Source: Anaerofustis butyriciformans
Lineage (GTDB): Bacteria > Bacillota > Clostridia > Eubacteriales > Anaerofustaceae
Direction of reading: 5' to 3'
Assembly (NCBI RefSeq): GCF_036289385.1
Contig: NZ_JAYFFH010000001.1
Location: 496,001 to 560,000, forward strand
Length of the DNA stretch: 64,000 nucleotides
Shown here: in pieces, positions 24,428-34,761 of the stretch
Position numbering within the stretch: the first letter of the stretch is position 1
Layout: the number at the start of each line of letters is the position of its first letter
Notes under the pieces: model-generated
Told to the model about the DNA's origin: nothing
The model's input: the letters and a program-made list of their open reading frames with translations, nothing else
Database searches by the model: none
Position numbers and translations under genes: made by a program

Positions 24428-26762
24428 CTAATTACCTTCTCCAGGTTTAGTTGTCATTAATTTATATAATTCGGTATTCGTAGGAAATTTGTTTATAAAT
24501 GGAACAAGTGAACTACCTACTTTTAATAATCCTTGCCCTGCACCTACATTTGTTATATATCCCATCTGTAAATCAGATATATTTAATAATTTAGCAAGTT
24601 CCAATCTATCTGTACTTGCTTGATTAAGCATAACTATAAACTCTGAATTTGCTAACATTGTTCTAGCAGTATGACTTTGTAGTAAATCATCTACATTTTG
24701 TGTTATTCCGGTACAATATGCACCATATTTACGAACTCTTTTCCATAAAGTAAATAGAAAATTAGCAGAGTATTCGTGTTGGAATAACAAATATATTTCA
24801 TCAATAAAAATAAAGGTATTTCTACCTTTACTTCTATTCATAGTTATTCTATTTAAAATACTATCAAGAACTACTAACATACCAATAGGAAGTAATTGCT
24901 TTCCTAAATCCAAAATATCATAACATAGTAATCTATTATTTGTATCTACATTTGTATTTTTAGCAAAAGTATTTAAACTTCCATCAGTGAACAATTCAAT
25001 AGCAAGTGCAATTTCTTTTGCTTCTGGCTCATTTTGTTTTAAAAGTTCTTCTCTAAAATCTTGTAATGTCGGAGGTGTTCCTTGATAATTCCCTTGTTGA
25101 AAATGTCTATAAACCGAAGCAGTACATCTATCTATAATAGATTTCTGTTTTGGACCTAGATTACTTCCTCCAATAAGTTGCTCACATAAAGACAATATAA
25201 ACTCTGATTTTAATATTACAGGATTTGCACCATCTCCATACTCGCTATTTAAATCCATAGCATTAATGTGATTATTACTTGTTGCTGATATATGGATTAC
25301 TTCTCCACCTAAAGCATTTATTAATTGTGAATATTCTCTTTCTGGATCAATGATTATGACATCTGCATTTGGATCACGTAAAATTACAGATACTATTTCA
25401 TTTTTACCTGTAAAAGACTTGCCACTACCAGAAACTCCAAGTATAAATGAATTACCATTTAGTAATTGTCTTCTATCAGCAATAATCATATTTTTACTTA
25501 TAACATTTTGTCCATAATAAATACCATTTTCGTGATTTATTTCTTGAACTCTAAAAGGCATAAATACTGCAAGCGATTCGGTAGTAAGAGTTCTTAAAGT
25601 ATCAATTTTTCTTACTCCAAAAGGCATTGCAGTATTTAATCCATCCATTTGTTGATATTTTAATATAGAGAATTGACATAAGTGTTTTCTTGCAGTAGTT
25701 AATAAACTTTCTGTATCGTTATCTAATTGTTCTTTACTATCAGCAGTATGCACCATAGTTAAAACGCATATAAACATTCTTTGGTCACGAGTAGTCAAAT
25801 CATCTAAAAATTCTTTTAATTCTATTCGTTGTTGTTCCATATCGTATGGTATAACAGCACTAAAATTATTATTAGAATTTTGTCTTCGTTGCCAATTAGT
25901 TATGTTTGTTTCTACACCTAATCTTCTATTTTCTACCTCTCTTACGGCTTCATCCATAGGAACAGGAATTACATCAATACTCATCATCATATTTCTATTT
26001 AAGTCAGTTAGTTCTGCCACCATATTGTCTTTAATATAACTTGCATATTCTTTTAAAAATATAACTCTGCCATATTTGTTTCCCATTTTAAAATAATCTT
26101 TTTCAAATTCAAAATTATCTGGACATATAAAATCTTTAAAACTATGTCCTTTTCTCATATTTTGTATCATATCAAAAGTAAAAGCATTTTCCTCGCCTTG
26201 TCTATAAAAATCGTGTATCAAACGTAGTCTATCTTGTGCTTCTAATTCAATACATTTTGAACCTAATTGTGAAAAATGATTTATCAAATCAGCACTAATT
26301 CTTGTAAAATAGTTTCTTGCTTCTTCTACACTTTTTTTTATTAACAGATATTGTTAAAAACTTTTCTTGGGTAATTCCATTTGCTCCAGTTGCTTTATCT
26401 AAAAGCATTTTGTTGTATTCTTTTCTATATTCATCCAATTTATCATTTGCTAATGGTAGTAATATATTTTTTTCAAAGTCAATTTTATTTAATCTTCTAT
26501 TTAATATAGTTATTTTTGTAGTGGCTCCTGTATCAAATGAATTAAGCAATTCTGAATATTCTAAAAACATACCCTCTTTGTCACTTCTACTTGCTACTGC
26601 ATAATTTATATCTGTAAAACGATAACATTTTGAATATTTATTTTTTCCTACTTGAAATATACCATCTTGCCATATTCTTGTAATTGGAATAACATCTTGC
26701 ACACCTTTTGGAACTATAAATGCTTCCTTGTCTTGCTTAAATAGTGTTTTTAATGTCTTCAT
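24428..26762 (-). pseudogene. virB4: VirB4/TraE conjugation ATPase gene with a frameshift in an A8 run
   Basis: The two frames 26295-26762 and 24428-26287 together encode one VirB4-type ATPase of ~775 residues, which powers the type IV secretion channel. The first frame leaves the family after GITQEKFLTISVNKK; with one A fewer in the run of eight at 26332-26339 it continues SVEEARNYFTRISADLINHFS and joins the second frame. The second frame has Walker A ILGVSGSGKSFTGKNE, Walker B DVIIIDPEREYSQL-like and TFIFIDEIYLLFQHEY. It may be a true null mutation, a reversible slippage switch or a base-calling error. It overlaps prgI by 26 bp. Confidence 0.85.
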
Positions 26763-27108
26763 TCTTTAAATCCTCCTTTTCTAACTTATCTTTTAATAAT
26801 TCATAATAAAAATTAACTGGTTTAAAAGTTAATTTTTTTGGTATTAAAAATTCTGATTTTATATATGCATATATGAACTTCTCTGCCGGCATTCCATTAT
26901 AAGTAATAAAACCTATTGCAGCGAACGGACTTGCTCCTAAAATACATACCCAAGATAAAGTTTCTATACCAAAATTATTTTTTAACAAAAAATAAAGTAA
27001 TACTGCTACTCCACAAGCAAGTATAGAAAAAACGAACTGTCTTAATGACAGTCCGAAAAATATACTTTCTGTGTAATTTCGTATTTCTCTATTTATTTTA
27101 ACTTCCAT
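26737..27108 (-). CDS. PrgI family T4SS membrane protein
   Basis: A 123-residue protein: EVKINREIRNYTESIFFGLSLRQ then two adjacent hydrophobic helices (FVFSILACGVAVLLYFLL, WVCILGASPFAAIGFI) and NGMPAEKFIYAYIKSEFL. This is the PrgI/VirB3-like pattern (NREIR-Y-E) found directly before VirB4 in Gram-positive conjugation operons. It anchors the ATPase at the membrane. Its end overlaps virB4. Confidence 0.85.
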   Translation of the reverse strand: MEVKINREIRNYTESIFFGLSLRQFVFSILACGVAVLLYFLLKNNFGIETLSWVCILGASPFAAIGFITYNGMPAEKFIYAYIKSEFLIPKKLTFKPVNFYYELLKDKLEKEDLKNEDIKNTI

Positions 27109-27116
27109 ACTATTAC

Positions 27117-28307
27117 CTACCTTTCTTTATCTTTTTTATTTTGTATAAATGTGTCTGCAAGATTTCCACCAGATATTACTTCTTTAAAATCTTCTTTTGC
27201 TTTTGTTAAATCATTATCATAGTAATAACCATAAGCCCAATCTATTTTATTGTCTGTAATTTTATAGTAAAATGCAATTACATATTCTTTATTGTCATCA
27301 CTTTTTCTTTCAACTAAAGCAATAGGCTCATTTCTTCTATAACCAACATCAAGAACAATAGCATTTTCTAATTCTCTTGTTTTTTTAGAATCCATACTAA
27401 CTCCCGTAAACTTTTCATATTCTTCATTGATTTTGTCTTTATTTTCAATTACCCATTCTTCAAGCATTTCATAGGCTGAATACTTTTCATTTTTATATTG
27501 CTCACTTTTTAAGAACTCCCCTGCAACCATACTACAAAAATCATAACTTATATCATTTTCTGGTGTTGAGGATTTTGAAAGCATATCGTTTAATAAATCA
27601 TAACCTAAAACAAAAGTAAAATAGGATTTTTCACTTTCTACAACTGATTTATCAACATAAAATTCATCAATATAATCTCTTACATTTTGTTTTAGTCCTA
27701 TTGTTTTTAAAGATACAGTTTCTATTTCTTCCCCGTTAATATAATCTTGTTGATTTTCGTAAATATGCACCAAATTCTCGTTGTCATTATCAAGATTTTT
27801 ATCATCTGCCTCTATGACATATCCTTTATATTCCATAGTTTTATATAATGGTATTCCTTCAAAATATTTCATAACATCAGGTGTATCAAATCCTGTTTTA
27901 TTATCCAAATATTCCTTTGTTATTCCATTATCTGCACAATATTGCAAATATTTTTGAACTCCATCTTTATATTCAATATCATTTGGATATAATTCATTGA
28001 TAGAATTCCAAATACTATAATGAACATTGTCTGTCATATAAATAATTTTTTTACCTTCTTCTAAATAATTATAAATATAATTATCAAAGTTGTAATCCCA
28101 TTCTGGAACATTTACATATCCACCTGTATATTCTTTTGAATATGACGTAAATTCTATTGCTTCATCTACACCATCACTTGCTAATATATAAGTTTCATTT
28201 TTTTCTGAATCAATTAATATATAATCAATTTTCTTATTTTGATGTTCCATTGATTCCATTAAAAAAGTTTCAATATTTTCTTTTATTTTTTGTATTCTTT
28301 CGTCCAT
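27117..28307 (-). CDS. Unknown tra-operon protein (396 aa)
   Basis: An acidic, Tyr-rich soluble protein. A motif YKGYVIEADDKN near residue 165 and blocks like YDLLNDMLSK and IALVERKSDDNKEY recur in large polyvalent or DUF-type proteins of ICEs, but I cannot name the family. It lies between prgI and the VirB6-like gene with very short gaps and ends in the KDKER-stop pattern shared by several neighbours here. Probably an accessory protein expressed in the recipient or a regulator; no direct evidence. Confidence 0.55.
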   Translation of the reverse strand: MDERIQKIKENIETFLMESMEHQNKKIDYILIDSEKNETYILASDGVDEAIEFTSYSKEYTGGYVNVPEWDYNFDNYIYNYLEEGKKIIYMTDNVHYSIWNSINELYPNDIEYKDGVQKYLQYCADNGITKEYLDNKTGFDTPDVMKYFEGIPLYKTMEYKGYVIEADDKNLDNDNENLVHIYENQQDYINGEEIETVSLKTIGLKQNVRDYIDEFYVDKSVVESEKSYFTFVLGYDLLNDMLSKSSTPENDISYDFCSMVAGEFLKSEQYKNEKYSAYEMLEEWVIENKDKINEEYEKFTGVSMDSKKTRELENAIVLDVGYRRNEPIALVERKSDDNKEYVIAFYYKITDNKIDWAYGYYYDNDLTKAKEDFKEVISGGNLADTFIQNKKDKER

Positions 28308-28317
28308 TTGACACCTC

Positions 28318-29190
28318 CTATAATCCCATCATTTCACGAACGACTCTATCTGATAATTTTATTGTTCCTACAAGCACTAACATATTAAAGACTAACTCTC
28401 CAATATATTTCCATACTTGAGTAACTGCTGCTGCATTTGCGTCAACCACTGGTGGCGAACTTGCAAACAGTGAAAATATAATACAAGAAAGAACAATAAT
28501 TGCTCCCTCTAAACAAACAGCACAGTAAGACTTGATAAAACTTTTACCAACGCTTTGTGTAGGCTCACCTGCAAATGTTGATAATGGTATTGGTGCAATC
28601 GCAGTATATAAATATAATTTAAAGAATCTACCATATACTGTTAATATCATTATGAAAGATAATACTGTTATAAATAGGCCACCTATCAGTGTTACTGCCC
28701 ATAATGGAATAGACTCAAAAAAGCCACAATCTTCAACTGCTGTTATTATTGTTTGTGGCAATGTTGTACTTGTAGTTCCTCCTAAACCAGAAGCAGTAAT
28801 TATAGTTGAAATTACACCTTGAACTATTTTGAATAATGAAAGCATTAAATCAAGTCCATAAGTTACAACTATTTTTGCTATTGCAAATCTAATAAATAGT
28901 TTTAATGCGTGTTCTGGCTTTTTTACTTCTGCAAACGAGCCACAAGTCTTCATAACACCTACTACAAAAAACAATACTAATAACGCAAGACCAATCGCTT
29001 GTAATGCTCCGTGAATATTCAGAATTACTTGCCATATAGTCCCACCTTTAAAAGTTTCTGGAGTTTGTGTCACTAATTGCCATATTTCACTTAATTTTGA
29101 ATTCCAAGTATCTAGTGCATTTTGTAAATTTTGCACTACCCAATTATCACTCAATAACAACACCTCCTTGTATAAATAAGATGAGGGCAA
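28318..29190 (-). CDS. VirB6/TrbL-like polytopic T4SS protein
   Basis: A 290-residue membrane protein with about six helices, e.g. HGALQAIGLALLVLFFVVGVM (~55), a stretch near 110, AVTLIGGLFITVLSFIMIL (~165) and the TAIAPIPLSTFAGEP loop (~200) typical of VirB6/TrbL proteins of Bacillota ICEs. It forms part of the inner channel. It lies between the pilin-like Maff2 gene and the unknown 396-aa gene in the leftward tra operon. Confidence 0.85.
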   Translation of the reverse strand: MPSSYLYKEVLLLSDNWVVQNLQNALDTWNSKLSEIWQLVTQTPETFKGGTIWQVILNIHGALQAIGLALLVLFFVVGVMKTCGSFAEVKKPEHALKLFIRFAIAKIVVTYGLDLMLSLFKIVQGVISTIITASGLGGTTSTTLPQTIITAVEDCGFFESIPLWAVTLIGGLFITVLSFIMILTVYGRFFKLYLYTAIAPIPLSTFAGEPTQSVGKSFIKSYCAVCLEGAIIVLSCIIFSLFASSPPVVDANAAAVTQVWKYIGELVFNMLVLVGTIKLSDRVVREMMGL

Positions 29191-29217
29191 GTAATAATAC
29201 TCGCCCTTTGATAATTG

Positions 29218-29553
29218 TTATCCTGCAATCATATTTAATATTTCTTTTGCAAATGTGATTATTATTCCACCTGCAACAGTCAAAAATCCATTTGCTCTTT
29301 GGCTCGGATCGTGACTCTTTAAAGATAATCCTACTTGAACTATACCAAACCCAAGCAAAATCATTCCTATTGCTCTAATTAAGCCAAAAATAAAATCAGA
29401 TAAATTATTAACAACTGACATTGGATCATCGGCTGCTAAAACATTCATACTTGTTCCAATAGTTAGAGCAAATATACATACACCTAAAACATAGGCTTTA
29501 AATATTTTTTTAACTTTATTACTCATTTTTAAACTTTCTTTTTTCTTTTTCAT
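29218..29553 (-). CDS. Maff2 family small membrane protein (VirB2-like)
   Basis: A 111-residue protein with a signal-like first helix (AYVLGVCIFALTIGTSMNVLAADD; cleavage plausible after LAA) and two further helices, LIRAIGMILLGFGIVQVGLSL and FLTVAGGIIITFAKEIL. SLKSHDPSQRANGFLTVAGG is the signature of the Maff2 family in clostridial elements. By size, topology and position it is likely the pilin or channel-lining subunit. Confidence 0.85.
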   Translation of the reverse strand: MKKKKESLKMSNKVKKIFKAYVLGVCIFALTIGTSMNVLAADDPMSVVNNLSDFIFGLIRAIGMILLGFGIVQVGLSLKSHDPSQRANGFLTVAGGIIITFAKEILNMIAG

Positions 29554-29558
29554 TATTT

Positions 29559-31358
29559 CTAATCTCCTTTTCTTTTAAAAAAATCTTCTATTTCTTCAGA
29601 AGTAATTAATTCATATTGTTCTGTTATTTCTTCAGTTTCATCAAAAGTATAATTATCTAAATTATCATCAATAATAATTGAAGCAATAGCATTTTCAGTT
29701 CCTCCGTGTAAATAAGGTTTTTCTTTTCCATCAGTAGTAAATGCAACATTTGGATGTTTTAAAATATCGTATTTAAAATCCATAATAGGTCTTTCGCCTC
29801 TAATAAACAAAATTGCATATTTATTATCAAGTAACCTTACTTCATCAGGAGTAAGTAATTCTCTACCACTAATCTGATAATTAGTTGAGTAATTCCCACC
29901 TCTACCACTACTTTTACCATAAGTATTGGTATCAATAGTTTCTTTACCTAATAACTCTGATACATATTTGTGCGTCGATTGTTCATTGCCACCAAGATAC
30001 AAAAATTCATCACAATTTCCAACTATACTTTCCCATTGCTTTTCAAATAATGCTTTTAATTGTGCTAAGTTTTGTAAAATAATTGATACTGATACTTCTC
30101 TTGAACGCATAACTGATAAAATTTTATCAAAGTCATCTGGTAAACTTACATTAGCAAACTCATCCATAACAAAGTGGACGTGTACTGGAAGACTACCTCC
30201 ATATTTGTGGTCTGCTAAAAAAAACAACTGCTGAAACAGTTGTGTGTATAAAATACTAACTAAAAAATTAAAACTTGTATCATTATCAGGAATCAAAGCA
30301 AATAATGCAGTTTTCTTTTCTCCTAAAGATGGTAAATCTAATTCATCTGTTGCAGTTAATGAAGCAAGACTTTCAAGATTGAATTTCTCTAATCTTGCTG
30401 CAAGTGTAATCTGAATAGATTTAAGCGTTTTTGCAGAGCCACTATGATAATCTCTATAATATTTAACTGCTATATTCTCTGGCTCTCTTTCTTCTAATCT
30501 ATTAAATAATACATCAAGAGGACTAACATAACTATCATCATCTTCGTGTACTTCTCCTGCTCTTAACAATTCCATAACCATAGGGAAATTTTGTTCTTCT
30601 TCTGGTGCTTCATATTTCAAATAAAAAACCAATGCTAATAACAACATACTTGCAGCAGTATCCCAAAAAGGATCGTTGCTCTGGCTTCCTTTCGGTGTTG
30701 TTGATTTAAAAAGATTCGTTACTAATTTTTGAACATCGTTATCATCTTTTAAATAGACAAAAGGATTATAGCAATGGCTTTTTTCCATATTTATTAAATC
30801 TAAAAATTTTACTTCATATCCTTTTTTCTTTAATAATGCACCAACATCTCTTGCTATTTCTCCTTTTGGATCAAGAATAACCATAGAAGTATTACATTGC
30901 ATAACATTTGGCTTACAATAAAATCGTGTTTTACCGGCACCACTACCTCCACAAACTAAAACATTTAGATTTCTTCTATGTTTTTTACCATTTAATCCTA
31001 TAACTACATTTTGTGTTAATATTTTATTGTTTTCTATTGGGGTTTGCTTGTATTTTTTATTTATTTCGGTTGCATTACCCCATTTTGCAGAGCCGTGTTC
31101 TTCTCTCCTACGATAATTTTTTTTAGTAGATATATATAGTGTAATTGCCATTACATAAACAACAATAAACACTAGAATGACCTTTAAAGAATCATCACAC
31201 CAAGTAAAATGAAAAGGATTACTTATAATATTGGAAAAATCCTTTATTATTTGTGGTAATCCTCCATTTATTGATGGTGCAATTAAAATTGCCAACCATA
31301 TCGTAGGTATTAAACCTATACAATAAACCCACTTTGGATAGTTAGAATCTGTATTCAT
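29559..31358 (-). CDS. VirD4/TraG-type coupling protein
   Basis: A 599-residue T4SS coupling ATPase linking the relaxosome to the channel. Two N-terminal membrane helices (GLIPTIWLAILIAP, VILVFIVVYVMAI), then NVLVCGGSGAGKTRFYCKPN (Walker A, ~130), MVILDPKGEIARDVG, HFVMDEFANVSLP (Walker B, ~390) and FLYLGGNEQSTHKYVSELLG near 455. The length fits TraG-type proteins of Bacillota ICEs. It overlaps the upstream 67-aa gene by 17 bp. It appears intact. Confidence 0.93.
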   Translation of the reverse strand: MNTDSNYPKWVYCIGLIPTIWLAILIAPSINGGLPQIIKDFSNIISNPFHFTWCDDSLKVILVFIVVYVMAITLYISTKKNYRRREEHGSAKWGNATEINKKYKQTPIENNKILTQNVVIGLNGKKHRRNLNVLVCGGSGAGKTRFYCKPNVMQCNTSMVILDPKGEIARDVGALLKKKGYEVKFLDLINMEKSHCYNPFVYLKDDNDVQKLVTNLFKSTTPKGSQSNDPFWDTAASMLLLALVFYLKYEAPEEEQNFPMVMELLRAGEVHEDDDSYVSPLDVLFNRLEEREPENIAVKYYRDYHSGSAKTLKSIQITLAARLEKFNLESLASLTATDELDLPSLGEKKTALFALIPDNDTSFNFLVSILYTQLFQQLFFLADHKYGGSLPVHVHFVMDEFANVSLPDDFDKILSVMRSREVSVSIILQNLAQLKALFEKQWESIVGNCDEFLYLGGNEQSTHKYVSELLGKETIDTNTYGKSSGRGGNYSTNYQISGRELLTPDEVRLLDNKYAILFIRGERPIMDFKYDILKHPNVAFTTDGKEKPYLHGGTENAIASIIIDDNLDNYTFDETEEITEQYELITSEEIEDFFKRKGD

Positions 31359-31545
31359 CTCTCCTCAAACACCTTGTGAGAACTTTTTTTTTAACTGGGG
31401 CATCTATTGCTCTTAATAAAACTTCATCTACATATTCTGTATCTTTGCCCTCTTGAATCAATTTATTTCTAAATGCATTTAAAGCATTGATAAGAATACC
31501 TAGTTCATATTTGTCAAGTTCTAAAACTTTAATTTCCTCTTTCAT
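31342..31545 (-). CDS. Small helical protein before the coupling gene
   Basis: A 67-residue protein: IKVLELDKYELGILINALNAFRNKLI, then DTEYVDEVLLRAIDAPVKKK. It starts ATGAAAGAGG behind AGGAGG and overlaps the virD4-like start by 17 bp, so it is translationally coupled. Not recognized beyond being a frequent companion of tra genes. Confidence 0.6.
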   Translation of the reverse strand: MKEEIKVLELDKYELGILINALNAFRNKLIQEGKDTEYVDEVLLRAIDAPVKKKVLTRCLRRDEYRF

Positions 31546-31554
31546 AAATTCCTC

Positions 31555-32448
31555 CTATCTTTCGTGTTCCTTATTTTTTTGAGTTTTAGAAATTGTTTCA
31601 AAATAAGCACTCATTCTTGTATTTATATCTTCCATAACACTACGCATAGAAGTCAATTCATTTCTTACTTCACTAGAACTCATATTTTTAAATGAATCTG
31701 GAATTGAAATGTTTATATTGGATACATCAATTCCATATTTTTTACAAAGCATATAGGCTGTAGAATTACACTTAAAGTTATCTAATTCTACATTACCACT
31801 TTCTTCAAGTCCTACTCTTGTTAATTCTCTGGCTAATTGTTTAAATATTTCTGGTGTTTCTCCACCTCTTTGGACATATAAAGCATTATCACTTTTATTC
31901 CATTCTACAACACTGTTATTACCATTTTGAATATCATCTACTGCTTTTATATCAACAGGACAATCTCTTAATAATGCAGTTAATTTAACTTTGTCATCAT
32001 AATTAATTGATTTTGGTTTTTGATTAGAAGTTGTTTGTGAAATGTCAAACATCTTTTTTACATTATAAGAAATTCCAGAAGTACCATCTGCTCTTGTAAA
32101 AGAATCTCCTGGCTCTAATATTTTAATTCCATTTTCTCCTTTTTTTATAAAAGCACCTGCTTCTTTCCAATCATTAAATTCTTTTAATTGTGTTGCAGTA
32201 GGAAGTGTTGCAGTAATTACGAGTGCATTGCCAACAGAGTATTTATCTAATCTGCCTTGAACATCTAAATACTGTTTATATTTATTAACATCTGATTTAA
32301 TTTCATTTGCCATTTTATCCATTAAATCGTATACTTCTTGTCTTTCTTGTTGTTTTTTTTCTATCCAAGCATTTTTATCAAATGGCTTTTTATTTTGAGT
32401 AGTTTTACTACCATTGGCTTTTGCCATTATTTCATCCAAATCATTCAT
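31555..32448 (-). CDS. ArdC/LtrC-like antirestriction-type protein
   Basis: A 297-residue protein. The N-terminal half is an ArdC_N (DUF1738) ssDNA-binding domain: YKQYLDVQGRLDKYSVGNALVITATLP, QLKEFNDWKEAGAFIKKGENGIKILEP, SYNVKKMFDISQT. The C-terminal half replaces the metalloprotease domain of ArdC with a helical segment without an HExxH. LtrC-type relatives occur in Gram-positive conjugative elements and may protect incoming ssDNA. It lies between the PcfB-type and coupling genes. Confidence 0.75.
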   Translation of the reverse strand: MNDLDEIMAKANGSKTTQNKKPFDKNAWIEKKQQERQEVYDLMDKMANEIKSDVNKYKQYLDVQGRLDKYSVGNALVITATLPTATQLKEFNDWKEAGAFIKKGENGIKILEPGDSFTRADGTSGISYNVKKMFDISQTTSNQKPKSINYDDKVKLTALLRDCPVDIKAVDDIQNGNNSVVEWNKSDNALYVQRGGETPEIFKQLARELTRVGLEESGNVELDNFKCNSTAYMLCKKYGIDVSNINISIPDSFKNMSSSEVRNELTSMRSVMEDINTRMSAYFETISKTQKNKEHER

Positions 32449-32454
32449 ATTTTA

Positions 32455-33219
32455 TTACCCTCTTTCTTTTGATTTTTTCTTTTTTGATTTTGGTTGTTTA
32501 TGTTTAGTTGTCTTATTTTTTTCAGTTTTTTCATTTTTAAGTTCAGACTTATCTAAATCTCTTTCTTTCTTCTGTTCTTCTTTAATTGATTTTATTTCTT
32601 CTCTAACAGAAGGTTTATCAGATTTAGTACCCTTGTCTAACTTGTTTTTGTTGTTTAAGGTAGGCTCTAACGGAGGGTTTTTTTCCGTTTTTGCCAATTG
32701 GGGGTTTGACATTTCATTTTCCTCCTTATTAATTGGTTTAGATAAAATGTCATCTACAAGTCTTTCTTCTACACTTTTTATAACAACTCCCTTGTCTTTG
32801 CTATCTTTTGTCTTTTGAATTTCACTTTTAATAGAAGCCTTATCATAAGTAGAAAGATTAAATCTATCAACAATACGATTTATTTTACTTGCATCTTCTG
32901 CACGTACCATAATATCTACCATACCATCTACACTTTTACCTTTACTCTTTAAAGCACAGAATAATACTCCATATCTTTTGGCTTCTTCAGTAAACTTTTT
33001 TAAATCTTCTTCTTTTACAGTAAATACTTTAAGTTCTTTCCCGGATTTAAGCATATTAGTAAGTCTTGTTTTTCCCTTTGTTTGTTGTTTGTCTTTTAAT
33101 ATTGCCACTAATAATGCTGCAATATTTTTTGCACCACTTCCACTTAATCTTACTGCTACTTCAAATCCTTGCAAACTCATTCTTACAATAGATTCAGCAG
33201 CGTCACCTGATGTGTTCAT
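32455..33219 (-). CDS. PcfB/DUF3801 family conjugation protein
   Basis: A 254-residue protein. Residues 1-115 match PcfB/DUF3801: GDAAESIVRMSLQGFEVAVRLSGSGAKNIAALLVAIL, KGKTRLTNMLKSGKELKVF, KRYGVLFCALKSKGKSVDGMVDIMVRAEDASKINRIVDRF in spirit. The C-terminal 100 residues are a low-complexity Lys/Glu tail. PcfB acts with the relaxase and coupling protein. An internal ATG at 32710-32712 with AAGGAGG 11 nt upstream could also yield the tail alone (MSNPQLAKTEKNPP onward). It overlaps the relaxase gene by 17 bp. Confidence 0.85.
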   Translation of the reverse strand: MNTSGDAAESIVRMSLQGFEVAVRLSGSGAKNIAALLVAILKDKQQTKGKTRLTNMLKSGKELKVFTVKEEDLKKFTEEAKRYGVLFCALKSKGKSVDGMVDIMVRAEDASKINRIVDRFNLSTYDKASIKSEIQKTKDSKDKGVVIKSVEERLVDDILSKPINKEENEMSNPQLAKTEKNPPLEPTLNNKNKLDKGTKSDKPSVREEIKSIKEEQKKERDLDKSELKNEKTEKNKTTKHKQPKSKKKKSKERG

Positions 33220-34549
33220 TTTTTTCTACCTCCTTTACTTTTATATTTCCATCAGATAATTCTTGAAGATTTTTTTCTATCTTCTTACTTCTCTCTAATA
33301 TATCTTTACATAGCACCACCTCCTTTCGTAATGGAGTAATTTCTTTATTTAATTCATTAATTTGTTCCCTTATTTCATCTTTTTCTTGTTTAGATTTTGA
33401 TTTTTTATGTTTGTACCAAAGTTTACTTCTTTGATCCATCAAATCATTAAGTTGTTTTTCCTTTTCTTCTTTAAACAAAAAAAACTGCTCATCAGTTTTT
33501 AAATTATTTCTGACAAGCAGTTTAGTTTCATTTGATATATCTTCCATCTTCCTAACATCAGCACGAATAGCAGGAGATAATTTTTGATAAGGATATTTTT
33601 TGGGAAAGACTTTTAAGAGATAACAATAATGAATATATAAAGCATAAAATCCCTTTGGTTTTCGCTTTTTATAATAATTAGCATTAATCTTTTTATTAAT
33701 TCCATATTCTTCAACAAATGGAACTTTCTTAATGTGTTCTTCTTCAATTCTTTGCGTAATTCTTTCAATAGAATATTCACTACCAAAATATCTTTCAATG
33801 CGAATATTTTTTTTATATGGACTTCTTTTTATACTTAATTTATTGGCTCTATAAATAAGTTCATAATCCATTGCTTTCATTAAATCTTCAAAGTCATAAT
33901 AAGAAGTAGCCATACCTATTGCCCTATCTAAATCTTCTTTTGCAATAGAATAATAATTAACTTTATTATTTAAATCTTTTTGATAATTAGCAAAATTTAT
34001 TTTACTATTTCTACAGGGCTTTTCTTGTATAACTGATAATCCATATTCTTCACACAACGAATCAGATAATCTTCTTAATTCTGCATAAGTTTCTCTTTTA
34101 TCATAATATCTTTTTCCATCTTTAAACGATACAGAATTTATAACAAAGTGATTATGATAATGATTTGTATTAAGATGTGTACTAACAACAACTTCAAATC
34201 TATCTCCCCACATTTCTTCAGCAAGTCTTACTCCAATAGTATGGCATAATTCTGGGGTAACTTCCCCCTCTGCAAAAGATTGAAATGCGTGAAATCCAAG
34301 TATTCCGTCTGTCTTTCCATATTGTTCTTTTGTAATACTCATTTCTTCAAGTGCTGTTTTAGGACTACAATTAATTCCTGATACCAAAAGTTGTTCCTCT
34401 GTTTTATAATCTGATTCTACATATTCAATCACATTGTGTAAATCGTAATAATTATTATTTTCATTATGTTTTGTCTTTTCTACATTTGTAGTATAATCTA
34501 ATACATTATCTAATCTTTTTTCTATTTTCCATATACCTGTTGTTGCCAT
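33203..34549 (-). CDS. Relaxase (MobP/VirD2-type) of the conjugative element
   Basis: A 448-residue DNA nickase starting MATTGIWKIEKRLDNVLDY; I take this ATG (34547-34549) because AAGGAG lies 6 nt upstream. The HUH motif is VSTHLNTNHYHNHFVINSVSF near residue 120, with a candidate nicking Tyr in LDYTTN. The C-terminal part is a long Lys/Glu coiled coil. It would process the backbone's oriT together with MobC. Followed by pcfB with a 17-bp overlap and preceded by a 40-aa ORF. Confidence 0.9.
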   Translation of the reverse strand: MATTGIWKIEKRLDNVLDYTTNVEKTKHNENNNYYDLHNVIEYVESDYKTEEQLLVSGINCSPKTALEEMSITKEQYGKTDGILGFHAFQSFAEGEVTPELCHTIGVRLAEEMWGDRFEVVVSTHLNTNHYHNHFVINSVSFKDGKRYYDKRETYAELRRLSDSLCEEYGLSVIQEKPCRNSKINFANYQKDLNNKVNYYSIAKEDLDRAIGMATSYYDFEDLMKAMDYELIYRANKLSIKRSPYKKNIRIERYFGSEYSIERITQRIEEEHIKKVPFVEEYGINKKINANYYKKRKPKGFYALYIHYCYLLKVFPKKYPYQKLSPAIRADVRKMEDISNETKLLVRNNLKTDEQFFLFKEEKEKQLNDLMDQRSKLWYKHKKSKSKQEKDEIREQINELNKEITPLRKEVVLCKDILERSKKIEKNLQELSDGNIKVKEVEKNEHIR

Positions 34550-34551
34550 AA

Positions 34552-34674
34552 TCACTCCTTTATTATATATATTTTTCTATGATAAATAAGTACATCACAT
34601 ACTTTATTATCTTCTTCAAAAACTCTATATCTGTGTCCCCAGAAATTAATCCAAAGTTTTCTTAATTTTTTCAT
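34552..34674 (-). CDS. Small ORF before the relaxase (40 aa)
   Basis: GGGAGGTAAA precedes an ATG encoding MKKLRKLWINFWGHRYRVFE, then EDNKVCDVLIYHRKIYIIKE. Its stop lies 2 bp before the relaxase ATG. Basic and aromatic; not recognized but well placed in the operon, so probably real. Confidence 0.5.
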   Translation of the reverse strand: MKKLRKLWINFWGHRYRVFEEDNKVCDVLIYHRKIYIIKE

Positions 34675-34761
34675 TTTACCTCCCATAAAAAAAGAGCCTA
34701 TCATTTCTGATAAGCCCATAAATTGTCTGCTTAATAAATTGTAATTTTAGTGAATAGTAAC

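Noticed and set aside
26287..26345. Programmed ribosomal frameshift in virB4
   Set aside because: No slippery heptamer plus pseudoknot arrangement is evident beyond the A8 run, and VirB4 proteins are not known to need one; reported as a frameshift.
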